This document shows, piece after piece, positions 45,240 through 57,087 of a stretch of 64,000 nucleotides of DNA; within the stretch, counting starts at the first letter, position 1, and each line of letters begins with the position of its first letter. The notes under the pieces are model-generated. The model saw only the letters and a list, made by a program, of their open reading frames with translations, was not told where the DNA came from and did no database searches. This DNA comes from Eucalyptus grandis (lineage: Eukaryota; Streptophyta; Magnoliopsida; Myrtales; Myrtaceae). Position numbers and translations under genes: made by a program. The stretch covers positions 20,540,559 through 20,604,558 of the forward strand of contig NC_052614.1 in the NCBI RefSeq assembly GCF_016545825.1. Direction: 5' to 3'.

Positions 45240-46130
45240 CAGTGATTTAGGTGGAATCTAAGGTTCAGAAGCACGTGAGTATGTGAGCTATTGTACTTTA
45301 TACTCGTTAGATTGATTAGTGTGGATTATTTGCAACTAATCTCCCTATAAAATAGATATCCACATTGGGACTTCATGCGTTCCTTATTGTTCCTCATTGA
45401 TTTATTTGGTCATATCATTCTTGCATGTTGATTTAATAATAGGATTCAATTAGTTTTTACATTAATTTTACAATAATTGGTATCAGAACTAAGTTTAGAA
45501 TCTTTTCTGGATTTGATTTGGAGTTTTTGCTTGTATGATCGTTGTTCGGAAATTTTGTTGTTGCAACTATGCCTAGAGCAAAATAGAAATTCAAAAATTT
45601 AACGGGAGAAACAACTTGGCTGGTGAAGCGAGATGAGACATTGGATGGCAAGGCTTAGTTTCTGGAAATGATAAAGATGCCAATAAAGCTAATGGAGAGG
45701 GCAAAAAGTATAATCATGTTGATACCATCGAGATTTTAATAGAAGTGGTGGTGAAGAGAGATGCTGCAGTGTTATGAGGAAAATTTCGGGCTCAAAGGAT
45801 TTAAATAATTATCATATGTTGAAGATGATGTTTCTGTTTCAACGGTCTAAGCGTACTTCCACCAAAGACCACTTAGATGAGTTTAATAAGGTTGTGATGG
45901 ATTAGAAGAACGCAGGTGAAATCCTAGTTGATAAGAAAATAAGACATGATGTTGCTGGCCTCTCTATCAGAGACATGAGATCATTGTATTTATTCACTAT
46001 TACGGGGTTGTTTCTCCAATGAATAGCAGAAAAAGTTACAATTTGACAATCTTTTGCAAAATGTAGCATGAGGTCGATCACTCGCCCTGCTAGTCTCAAG
46101 CTTCATCGATTATGATCTCGATGGTCTAAA
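45240..46130 (+). mobile_element. Copia remnant: LTR end, primer site and gag
   Basis: A sequence ending ttttaca (45472) is followed by tggtatcagaac (45478-45489), a near-perfect initiator-tRNA-Met primer site. Next comes a decayed Copia gag with the pieces MPRAK, TTWLVKRDETLDGKA and DHLDEFNKVVMD, split by stops. No integrase or polymerase follows. The 5' limit of the LTR was not found. Confidence 0.7.
45478..45489 (+). promoter_or_regulatory. Retrotransposon primer-binding site
   Basis: tggtatcagaac, complementary to the 3' end of initiator tRNA-Met except near its end. Confidence 0.8.
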
Positions 46131-46134
46131 AGGT

Positions 46135-46895
46135 AAATAAACTTTTGGAAATGCGTCGATCGCGTCCTTAGCATGCAAAACTTGCTGAGGAATTCAAGCC
46201 TATTGTTATTCCCAACCTTTGGATCAGATTGTTTCAATCTAGGACCGTTTGATCACGATATTAGCGACGTTCACGATGTCACCCTTTCTTGCTGCCCATC
46301 TTACCTAGTCCGTTTTGGCAGAATTCAACGAATTGATCCCAACCCTTGCTTTTCTCAAATGGTCCGATCTCCACCGTTCAGGAGGAAGTTCACCGTGCAG
46401 CTCCCTACAATCATCGGCATAACTCTTCCAAACCACTTGAATTATTGTTTAGTTAATCAAGATATTTTGTTTTTGCGGTGATAATTAACAGGTGACCAGA
46501 ATCATTTTTGTGGCGATAATCATCGTTTAGTGAATCAATGAAACCTAAATACATCAAATTCTACCTTTTCAAACTCGAGACCTACTGAGATTAAAAAAAA
46601 AAAACTTGAGACCTACCATCCTCAAAGTTGATTAACCAAAGATCTCAATCAAATTGTCAACTCAATATAATTTATCAAAACCTAACAATATTATTAGCAC
46701 ACTACTCAAGCAACAACCTTAGCTCCAACTAGAACGTAAACACTAACTGCCCAAATATCCAAAACAGTCACAAGACTAATTATTAAAGGCCTAGCATACC
46801 AATACACTTCAGGCAAATGCCAAATCAGAATAACCTTTTTCTGCAGCAGCTTATGCACCCTTCGATGCTATATCTTGCTGCAAACACTAGGGGAT
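46135..46895. other. 3' flank of the TNL locus
   Basis: No coding sequence recognised. The stretch near 46690-46735 resembles 57470-57515, upstream of the TNL start, suggesting old tandem TNL copies. Confidence 0.45.
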
Positions 46896-48178
46896 TCATC
46901 CCAACGTCAACAGGAGAAGCAACTTGATTATGCAGCAAGTCTTTCCTAGCTCTCCATATATTGCATATGGAAGCCATTCTACAGTAGCTTCAGCGTAATT
47001 AACTCGAAAACTAGTCCCCAGGCGGCCTGCTTTATCCAGTGAAGTCCAATAATCCATTTCCCGGGAACTCGATCGGTAGCACATAGGACTAGAGGTCTCC
47101 TCCACATCTGCAAAGGGAGAAGAGTTTTGTCAAGAGGCTTGTTGTCACCACTTTCTTATTTCACTGTTGTTTTTTCTTTTCAAGTTCATGTGTACGGTGA
47201 GCTAGTTTAGATTAATGATCAACATCCCCAGATACAGTCTATCTCCAGCTTGATTGTTTCGTTCATTTTATTTTTTCTTTTTTTGTATTTTGGCATTCTT
47301 TAGTTATTTGAGCAACTTTGATAGAACCATTAATCTACCAAAAATGGATAATGAAACAGTGCCTTGCTGCATATGACCAAAAAATTGATAGCAATCATCG
47401 CAATTGACTCCAAAATATTGGGTCATCTGGAGAATTAGGTCGTCTTCTTCTTTCACTGCTTAAAAATGACTTCTCGCGGCATAAAAAAAAAGAGGGACCT
47501 AAGGCACAAATAATTAGAAGAACGTACCAATACCTAGAGCTTGACCTGGTCCGATATTGCGCACCTTTGAGAAAAGTATCATATGTATCGGAAATCGATG
47601 TGGCACACAAATGGGTTTTCACAAAATGGAATTAATTTCCTCGGACAAATCCACATAAAGTTTCTCTTGTGATGGACCTGGGAGAGGGGGGACATGTCCT
47701 TAGAGCAAACTCCAGTACTTCTGGCAATTTCACAGATTCCCAAACTCGATCACATTGTGAATTTATTCATCTCTCCATTGCTAGAATCAGTCACCTTTTG
47801 CTTATAGAATTGAGCATGAACTTCTGGAAACATCCGAAGATGTGGTTCGTGAAGGAACTTGGGAATTATTCAAGCCTGCAAGAATAGTTTGTACTATTGA
47901 GGGAAGCTAATAGATGATATTATATCCAAAATAGCAGCAGAACATCCAAAGATTAGTTCAATTCCTGTTAGTTTTTTGTACGTTGATAAGCTAATAGATG
48001 TTAATTGTGTGACAGGATGACAGTATATTCATTTTAACAGCAGTGACTTACTTGTAGAATCGAGCTCAGTGTCGGGTTCTGGAGACCATAGAAAACCTAT
48101 AGTCAATGGCAAGTTCTGAGAATAGTAGTTATTGGTGTCCATCACTGATTCTTCTGCATCTGTTTCCCTTGCATCTTC
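46896..48178 (-). CDS. TNL C-terminal exons C1 and C2
   Basis: Two minus-strand exons follow the second LRR exon in matching phase. C1 (48178-48052, 127 nt) starts after taccag with EDARETDAEESVMDTNNYYS and continues QNLPLTIGFLWSPEPDTELD; it ends at a gtaagt donor. C2 (47107-46896, 212 nt) starts after tttgcag and gives VEETSSPMCYRSSSREMDYW, then TSLDKAGRLGTSFRVNYAEA, WLPYAIYGELGK and a stop. C1 leaves one base and C2 supplies two, so the codon NVEE is formed across the junction. I do not recognise the domain. It is acidic and aromatic-rich, and may be a post-LRR region. Its assignment to the receptor rests on phase and proximity only. Confidence 0.55.
47715..47870 (+). repeat. Dispersed repeat, copy 1
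   Basis: Similar to 59545-59695 in the same orientation ('gcaatttcaca', 'cccaaa', 'tttattca', 'ctctccat', 'tgagcatgaac'). It lies in the intron between C1 and C2. Confidence 0.65.
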
Positions 48179-49406
48179 CTGGTACAAGAAAAAATGGATC
48201 AGTCTTCTTATCCAATCCATCTGCTTTGAAGTCCGACCATTCCAATGCTTCATATCATAGTTAAGGTACAATGCATATTTTATTTTATTTATGGATCATG
48301 CGTAAACCAAGGTGTATGTAAACCAATGTGTACATTATACACCTTGGTTTACACATCATGTGAAAACTAATTATGCAAACAAGTGCTAGCAGATCTATCA
48401 TAATCCATAGCTTTATTAATTGCCGGCAAATATCTATATGAAAGGACTTGATGAACTCAACATAATTATACAAACTATTTGGCAGCATGATGATTATGTA
48501 TCTATTAACTATGTAGATATTTCACCAACAATTTATTGGCTACTTCATATTTCGCTCTAATTAGATTTAGCTATCAGGAAAAAAAAAAAAAAAAACATAC
48601 ATTCTGCCACTTGATTAGATAAAGATGTGCGTGATATCATGAACTATTCATTTTGTACAAGCATCTTCTTCTTCTTTTTTTCACGAATTTTTCTGTTTAA
48701 TAAACCTTAGACAAGAAAAAAAATGAATATCAAGCTATATTTAAAGTTTTGACAAATGATAGGGTTGTACCATTTCGCATGCTTGCCTTTCTAAGGTGAC
48801 TGTGAACCAAACAGTTACAGTTTACTAGGCATAGCTTGATAAGTAGAACATTATTGACTAGTGGGTATTGCATATAAGCTCTGCTCCTGGTATACCTTTT
48901 TTCACTATTTTTACTTTTCTCATGGCTCATCTAATAAGTACCACTCCAAATTTTTCATAATACAAAAGTCGTATATTTGTTTTTATATAATTTACTAGTT
49001 CATTTTAAACTCTAATGGATAAGTGTAGAGAGCGTGATTTTTATCTTTGCTAGGTGAAATATTAATATAATCGTTGTTTAGTTATGTAAAGGATCTTTAT
49101 TAAGCCCTCTGCTCATGTACGAAACACTTTACGTACTCACCATTGGATGGTTGACACGTTGAAAAATTCGATTACAAAATGAAGTTCAGACAGTAAAATA
49201 ATGAATGTTTCTTTTACACTAATAGTGGACCTAACCATAATCCATAGATTTATATAAAAAAAGTATGAATTAAGACATGCAAGAGAGAGACAGAGAGACA
49301 AGGAAGCAAATGGAACAAGCAAAAATGAGGAAATGTGATGCCTCCTACATGCGTTTCTGAAAAATGAAAATTTGAAAAATAAGTAAAAGGTTGAAGGAAG
49401 GCGCAC
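48179..49406. other. Intron between LRR2 and exon C1
   Basis: The part 48480-49400 is related to 51400-52800, the sequence downstream of the first LRR exon, but lacks about 0.5 kb that contains the short exon 5 of copy 1. Contains a near-perfect 'acaccttggtttacac' inverted pair near 48295-48355. Confidence 0.55.
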
Positions 49407-51086
49407 CTTGTTGAATGTCATTCTCGTCATGACAAGAATCATCTCTTTGTAACCTTGGTAAGTACCCTCATAACTACTTAGTTTCATGCAACCCCATACT
49501 TCTATCCTACATTCATTTGGTATCTTTGAGTCGGATACATCAGTCAATCTTTCCAACGATCCACACCTAGAAAGATACAAAAAACCTAAAAGCTCCAATT
49601 CCTCAAGGCCCTCAACAACCCGTAGCCCATTGCATTGGTAGATCCGCAAAGCCTTCAGCTTCTTCGAGTTTGATAAATCGTGCAACCCTCCCAGTGAATC
49701 GCAATAGCCAACTCGAAGTTCCTCTAATGATTCCATTGTACTGGGAAATTGAATTTCAAGTAGCTTTGGGCAATCTAAAACTTCCATTTTATAGAGCTTC
49801 CTCAGACTTGATGAAATTACTGACAGTCGCTCGAGAAACTTGCATTCTCTCACACCTAAATTACTCAATAGTTCAAGCCCATCCAATTGAATTTCCCTTA
49901 GTGGAGAGCTATGAAGACACAATATGGACAGATCTTTCAAGTTGGAAAATTGTGGTCCAACAACTATCGAGTCAAAATTGTCCATGCCAGATAAAGTGAG
50001 TTCTCTAAGCCGCGGTAGGCAACCCAACTCTGTTGACGAAATGGGAAAATCTGAAAGGCCCCAGCTCAACTTCTCTAGCTTAGATAACTTTCCAACCCAT
50101 TGCAATCGGAAAGTTTGCATTGGGTTTGATGGTTGGGTAGGTGCTTGTCCAAAGCCGTTAGACAGAAGCATTTCCACTAGATTTGTGAGGTTACTAAGAT
50201 CCGGAACTAACCGCAATGATGCTGAGTGAACACGTAGACAATGCAAACTCAAGGGAAGCTCTGGCAACTCTTGAAGCTCATTACAATGTGTTAAATCCAG
50301 CTTTTGGAGTCGTGTGAGGTAATTGATTGCCATTGGCACTGCACTAATTTGGGTATATGAAATGTCTATCATAGTCAGAGACAATAGTTTGCCAATTTCA
50401 GTCGGAAGTTCGCCTACAAGTTGTTCACAATGTTCGGCATGGAGCTCCTCCAACTTCTCTAGCATTTCAATACTGGCAGGTAACCTCCTTATTGGACTAA
50501 ATCCCATCCTCATCACCTTCAATTGCTTGAGATTTATAATCGAATCAGGTAACTCAACAATATTTGTCCCCAAGAGATTCAACTTTTGTAATGATGTCAA
50601 GTTGCCAATTGATTCTGGAAGCTCCCCCAAATTTCGACAATATTTGAGTGAAAGTAACTCGAGTTGTGTAAGCTCTCCGATAGAAATTGGAAGTTCCACA
50701 ATTGGCGTGCCTGATAGATTTAGGAATGACAGATGTCTTGCATTGCCAATTGAATTAGGTAAACTTGTAATTCTTGAGGATGATATATCCAACTTAGACA
50801 ATGATCCTAATTTCCCTATAGAGTATGGAAGTTTCTCCATTTGGGAGCACTTTTTGATAGAGAAGTGCTTCAGATTCACCAGTCCTCCAATCTCTTCAGG
50901 TAAAGTTCGAAGATTCGTACACCAAATGATGTCCAATTGAGTAAGAATTTTCATCTTCCCAATTGAGGAGTCAAATTTTCGCAAGTTTAGACAGTAGTGA
51001 AAATACAATGTCTCTAAACTCGGGTATCCAGTCCATTTCAATTTATCCCATTCTTCGTGATAAGGAACCTTCAATTCTTCTAGCAT
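49407..51086 (-). CDS. Second LRR exon (LRR2) of the TNL locus
   Basis: A 1680-nt phase-0 exon (560 codons) after a tttgtag acceptor starts MLEELKVPYHEEWDKL and ends MTFNK at a gtgcgcc donor. It contains about ten LRR repeats of the NLR type (for example LPEEIGGLVNLKHFSIKKC, LPISIGELTQLELLSLKYC, LPDSIINLKQLKVMRM) and a degenerate C-terminal LRR region. It is a clear paralogue of the exon at 54478-52802, offset by about 3.39 kb, with the same donor sequence. No TIR or NB-ARC exon lies between the two, so this is a duplicated 3' half, not a separate receptor. It is uninterrupted, which suggests selection or recent origin. Confidence 0.85.
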
Positions 51087-51194
51087 CTACAAAAGTAGCT
51101 GAAACATTATCAGAGGGGCGTCAAAGGAAAAAATAAAAAATAAAATTCTATGTTGAGAGAACAAAAGTACAAATTCAGACTTTCAAAAATTTTC

Positions 51195-51355
51195 AACTTC
51201 CCTGGTTTTTGGCGTTTTAATTGTGTGAAAGTTTGGAAGTTACTAGATTTTTAAAGTGCAAATTGGCCATTCTACAATCTAGAGTAGGAAAACCTCAAGA
51301 AAGCCATCTTAACTTCAGGCGATGATTGTTGATGTCTCATCAAAAGTCCCTGCTT
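51195..51355 (-). pseudogene. Remnant of duplicated TNL linker exon 3
   Basis: Aligns to the 3' end of exon 3 (54590-54735) on the minus strand but has in-frame stops and indels. It shows that the duplication included the end of exon 3, the intron and the LRR exon. Confidence 0.75.
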
Positions 51356-52416
51356 TTATTAGCTTTTGACATGTATTCATAAAAAAGAACTTGATGAACA
51401 TAATTACCCAATAATATAGCAGTATAATGATTCGATGTCCATGAAGTATGTGCATATTTCAACCAGATTTCATTGGCTACTTCGTATTTCACTCTAATCA
51501 GATTCAGCTACCAGGAAAAGAAACAAAACAATATGTTTCACTGTGTGATTAGATAAATAGATATCATGAATTATCTGTTTTCTACATGTGTTTAATAGAA
51601 ATCTGGAGTAAATCCTTTGACGAGAAAAAATTGTAATATCAAGCAATAAGTAAAATATGGGCAAATGATAAGAGTTGTACTATTTTCACATGCTTGCCTT
51701 CTTATGGAGAATGCCAAACCATTCAGTTAGTCTGACAGGCGTAGCAGGACAAGTAGAACATTGTTACAAAGGGTACTGCTTATAAGCTACCTCTGTTTTC
51801 GGTATATGTTTTTTCACTACTATTCCTTTTTCTCATGGCTCATCCAATTGTAACACCTCAAATACATTAATTATATATTCGTTTCTATATATTTATTTTT
51901 TCATTTAAAATACGAAGGGAAAGATTAGTTATTTAAAAGAAATTTATTCGAACAATTAACTACGGTTGAGCTACTACTTTTGTGCCCACGTGCGAGATTT
52001 TTATCTTTGGTTGGGGAAATATTGACGCAATCACTTTCTTGTTTATATGAAAGATTTTTATTACATCAATTGCCAGTGTAAGAAATTATTATACTCATAA
52101 TTGTATGGTTGACTTGTGAAAGAGTTAATGATCATCTCAGGCGTCTACCTTCTAGACTATTCACAAAGTGCATCTATGTGTCTAGATTAACAAGGCTACT
52201 CCCTGTAGGTCAAAATTTTGTAATTGAAATTTAATTTGACTCAAGTGATATTTTAGGATCTCTATCTTCTACCTTAAACTCATCTCTCTGCTTACGGATT
52301 CCCCCGTATTTGAAAGAAAATTTCAAGTTAATTTGGTTTTAGGGAATGTTTATTATTTTCGTTTTAGCACAAAGATCTCTAGAGACTGCAACTTATTTTT
52401 GAAAACGACCTTAATT
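51356..52416. other. Intron or spacer between LRR1 and LRR2
   Basis: Without coding sequence. The part 51400-52130 resembles 48480-49140, the downstream flank of LRR2, confirming the tandem duplication. Confidence 0.6.
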
Positions 52417-55400
52417 TCATTTTACAATACTTAAGCTCTTCGATATTTGAGAATATATTGAGTTCACGAAAGATAAAATTTTCATCCAACACATTAGAGA
52501 AAAAAGAAATTTTCTCACTTCATCGACGCGAGAAGAATTTTGGGTCCGTAGAAGAGACCGTACCTGTACAATGAGCGGTCGGCCATGTTTCAAGAACTGT
52601 GCCGCACCCTCCTGAAAGGAAGAAGGCCAAGTATTGAGAAATGTTAACAGAGAAAGAACCACACGACGCGGTTGCCTGTGGAACGTAGAGAGAGAGAAAG
52701 ATGAAAGTAAACGGAACAAGGGAAAGAAAAGTCATGCCTACGCCTGTGTTTCCGAAAATTTAAAATTTGAGAAATAAGAGAAGGGTCGAAGGAAGGCGCA
52801 CCTGGTTTAATCCCCTCCTTGTCCAGTCAAGAATCTCCTCTCTATAATCCCCGTAATAGCCATAATTGCAATCTGGTAACTTCTTGCAATTCGATACCTC
52901 TATGACGCATTCATTTGGTATCTTTGAGTTGGGTAGATTAGTCAACACTTTCAACGATGGACACCCCAAGAAGTCCAAGTTCTGCAAAAGCTCCAATTCT
53001 TCAAGGCCCTCAATAACCGGTAGCACACGGCATGTGTGGAATTTTAAAGTCTCAAGCTTCTTCAAGTTTGATAAACCATACAACCCTCCTAGGGATTTAC
53101 AGTCTTCAACTAAGAGCCTCTCCAATGATTCCATCGTACCAAGAAATCGAATTTGAAGAAGCTTTGGGCACTCTTCAACTTCCATTCTAGACAGCTTCCT
53201 CCATCTCAATGAATTAACTGACAATCCCTCAAGAAACTTGCAATATGTCACAGTCAAATTTCCCAATAGTTCAAGCCCATCGAGTTGAATTTCCCTTAGT
53301 GGAGAGTGACAAAGATGCAATTTGGACAAATTTTTCAAGCGCGAAAATTGTGGTCCAATGACTACCGAGTCGAAACTATCCACACAAGGTAAGGTGAGTG
53401 TTTTAAGTCGAGGTAGGCAACCCAACTCCGTTGACGGCACAGGAAGATTTGAAAGGCACAACTCCAATTGCTCCAACTTAGATAACTTCCCAACCCATTG
53501 CAATTGAAGAGTTGATGCCTGGGCAAGTGCTTTTCCATAGTTGGACAGTTTCAAAGACACCAGATTCGTGAGGTAACTAAGATCTGGAACTAACCGCAAT
53601 GATACTGATTTAAAATATAGGCAATTCAAACTTGAGGGAAGTTTTGGCAGCTCTTGAAGCTTATAACAAAATGATAGATCCAGCTCTTGGAGTTGCGTGA
53701 GGGAATTAATTGTCGTTGGGACTGCACAAGCACTAGTTTGTGATATGTCTAGGATACTTGGAGACAACAGTTTGCCAATTGTAGTTGGGAGTTTGCCTGC
53801 AAGTTGTTGACAATTTTGGACATTGAGCTCCTCCATGCTCTCTAGCATTCCAATACCGGCAGGCAACCTCTGTATTGGACAACATGCCATCCTCATCACC
53901 TTCAATTTCTTGAGATTCTTTATCGAATCAGGTAACTCAACAATTTTTGTCCTTGAGAGATCCAACTCCAGTAATTTTGTCAAATAACCTATTGATTGTG
54001 GAAGCTCCACAAAATTTTGACAATTAGAGAGTGAAAGGAACTTGACTTCTGTAAGCTCTCCAATAGAAATCGGAAGTTTTACAATTGACGTGTATGATAG
54101 ATCAAGGAATGATAGGTTCTTTGCATTACAAATAGAATCAGGTAAACTTGTAATTTTTGTGCTTGATATATCCAACTTAGACAATGATGCTAATTTCCCG
54201 ATGTTTGGAAGTTTCTTGATTTTGGAGCACTCCTGGATATAAAAGTGATTCAGATTCACTAGTCCTCCAATCTCTTTAGGCAAATTTCGTAATAAATGAC
54301 ACCCATGAATTTGCAAGTGAGTAAGACCTTTTAGTTTCCCAATAGAGGAGTCAACTTCTTGCAAGTTTTGACAGACATCGAGAGATAGTATCTCCAAACT
54401 CACACATCCAGAAAAGTCTGGAGTCCGTTTCAATCCATCACAATAGAAGAGAGAAAGAACTTTCAATTTGTTTTCCATCTGCAAAGATCATTGAAATATT
54501 ATCATAGAGGATCAAATAGAGAATACTATGTCTATGTTAAGAGAACAAAAGTACGAATTCACACCTTGAGAATGTTCCATCCACCCCAGTTTTCGGTGTT
54601 CCCATTGTTTGAAAGTTCGAAAATGACTAGATTTTTCATGTGCAAATTGGCCATTCCACAATCTAAAGGAGGAGAATGCCAAGAAAGCCAACTTAGCTCT
54701 TGGAGATAATTGTTGATGTCTCCGGCAAAAGTCCCTTCATATAAACGGAGAAATTTTAGATTTGGCATCCTCTCAAGTTCTTCATCCACAATGTTGAGGG
54801 TATCCAAACCATATCGAACTAAATTGAGTGCTTTAACTTTGCCTTTTCTCTGCCAATAGAAACCATCAATGAGTATGAGCTTGCAAACATTAAATTTGTC
54901 CTTTAGAATGCCTAACAGGATTATCTTAAATGGGAAGTGGGAAAATAATTTCACGGTGGATAATGTATGGATCCTACTTTTAACTTACCTCTTTTGATCT
55001 CATTACTTCCAAAGCTTCTCGGCCATTCCACAACCTACTAAGGGTACATTCCTTTTTAACAATGTCTCTTCCAAGGTCTCTCAATTGATCATGCATCCAT
55101 ATAGTATCACCATCAACAATTTTAATTAGACACAAATCGGTAAGTTTTTTCAATGACTTATGGGGGTAAAGATGGCAAGCATCCCAGAAATAGGCTGCCC
55201 ATAATTTCTTTCTAGATATGAAGAAGCATGCGATATCAAGAAAAACTTCTTTTTCCACATCTCCTAATGCATCATAACTTATCTTCAACTTATCCCAAAC
55301 TTCATCATGAGGTACCTTCTTCAACATTTCTAGCGTTTCTGTCCATATTTCCTCTTTTTGGTCATGAAGATAGGAACCTATGACTTCAAGAGCCAATGGG

Positions 55401-57087
55401 AGTCCCCCGGTCATAAATACAACTTCTTGAGAGAGACTTCGATAAGCATTGGGAGGAGAGTCCCCGTTAAATGCATGCAAACTGAAAAGTTCTAGCGCTT
55501 TATCACGATCCATTTCCTTCACTTCATAAGCTAATATTCCCTTCTCTTCATCCAAAATTCGTTTGTCTCGTGTTGTGATGATAATCCTACTCCCAAAACA
55601 GAAAGTGTTAGGGTGCCCAGCTAGTTTCTTAAGTTGCTCTTTCTTGTCTATATCATCTAGAACAATGAGAACTTTCTTAGAACTAGCTATCCTTCTTATG
55701 CTGTCTATCCCTTCATCAGTGTTACTAAAATTTTCTACAAATCTAGAATCAGAGATGTCGGATGCCAACTGTTTCTGCAGATTTACTAGGCCATTTCCTT
55801 TCGATGATTCTCGGATGTTCCCAATGAAGCTGCATTGGCCATCAAACTGAAGACATAATTCATTGAAAACAATCTTAGCAAGAGTAGTTTTACCGATCCC
55901 GCCCATTCCATAGATTCCAACGAAACGCACACCCGTGCCAGAGTCAACATCTAACAAATCCATTATGGCTTCTACTTGTTTGTCTACCCCAACCGATTTG
56001 TTGTCCAGAGGTCTTTGTTTTACTTTCAGCTTATACAGAACCTCTTTCACAACGAGTTCAATGACTTCACCTTGTCTGCCACATACCAAACACTTTTAGT
56101 CCAAGAAAACAAATAACAATCTCACTACTACTTCCTAGTAGAGCATTTGAGTTGGATCACTATTTTTAAGTCTCAAGTAAATTCTATAGAGCCACAAGAA
56201 TTTTGGATTAATAGACTCCACAAGATATGATTGGTACGATAAACTTACAATTTGACCATATTTCTGAGAAAGAAGATGTTCCTTTGCGGTCCGAATTACA
56301 GACATCATTCTAGAATTAGATCAAATTCACTCATATAACTGTCACCAGCCAAAATGGCCCTGTTTATGTATGAGAATTAGTGAATTGCCTCTGTTTTTTC
56401 CTCCCCGGTGAGAAATGAATTATTGCTCATATACCAAAAAAGGGTTTGTATATGCCACGTCAACCAATATATTTCAACAACATACACCCCTCCAGCTAGT
56501 TTTCACTGCCATTTACAAGAACAATAAGAGAATAGCATTTGGACTGAAGCTTTAAAAAAGTTCCATAAATAAGCATTGACTTACGCTTTCCCTCGGACTT
56601 CCCATCCCTTGATCTCAGCCACTTTTCCCAAAGCCGCCTCCCACCGTTGCCTGATCTCAGAACCGTGCCTCTGCCCATGCTTCTTTAAGTCCTTGAGGTA
56701 CAGTTTCGTCCTGAGCTTGACGTCGGTGGGCGTGACATCAAAGAAGATGGGTAGGATCTCGGGCTTCCCAGTCGATTCATGGAGCTCCGTCACTCGAGCG
56801 AGCTCGCGGAGGCACCAAGCACTCGAAGCATAGCCTCTGGAGAGGACCGGTATGCAGATCTTGGATTCGCCGACCGCTCTCAGAAGATCGTCGATCCGAT
56901 CACCAGCGTGAAGCTCTTCGCTGTCTCTGTAGGCGACGATCCCCTGGCCGACCATGTCCCGGTAGAGGCAGTCGGTGAAGGTGTCGCGAGTGTCGGGCCC
57001 TCTGAAACTCAAGAACACGTCGTACTGGGTCACCGACGCGCTGGAACCACCGGTTGCTGCCATGTTTTTGGGGGGCTTCCCTCGCAA
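52417..57087 (-). CDS. TIR-NBS-LRR (TNL) immune receptor
   Basis: Exons on the minus strand: 57087-56585 (TIR), 56075-54989 (NB-ARC), 54849-54565 (linker), 54478-52802 (LRR1), 52611-52564 or reading on to a stop at 52417. All junctions have GT/AG and matching phase; the short model gives about 1248 residues. TIR holds YDVFLSFRGPDTR and the catalytic glutamate of WCLREL (residue 95). NB-ARC holds GMGGIGKTT (P-loop), KKVLIVLDDID (Walker B), GSRIIITTRD (RNBS-B), GLPLAL, FLDIACFF and MHD (IWMHDQLRDLG). LRR1 holds about ten repeats. Family members detect pathogen effectors and signal by TIR NADase activity through EDS1. The start at MRGKPPKN is first in frame; MAATGG (residue 9) is a good alternative. 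No defect is seen. Confidence 0.92.
52564..52611 (-). CDS. TNL short exon 5
   Basis: A 48-nt phase-0 exon between ctttcag and gtacgg reads EGAAQFLKHGRPLIVQ. It lies in about 0.5 kb that the second copy lacks. If spliced onward to LRR2 it keeps frame; if not, translation ends at 52417. Confidence 0.6.
56090..56578. other. TNL intron 1
   Basis: Separates TIR and NB-ARC exons. The part 56290-56410 recurs at 60586-60710 in the same orientation, so a piece of another TNL intron survives there. Confidence 0.7.

Noticed and set aside
46173..46481. 102-codon plus-strand frame after the Copia gag remnant
   Set aside because: No retroelement or host motif; probably decayed sequence.
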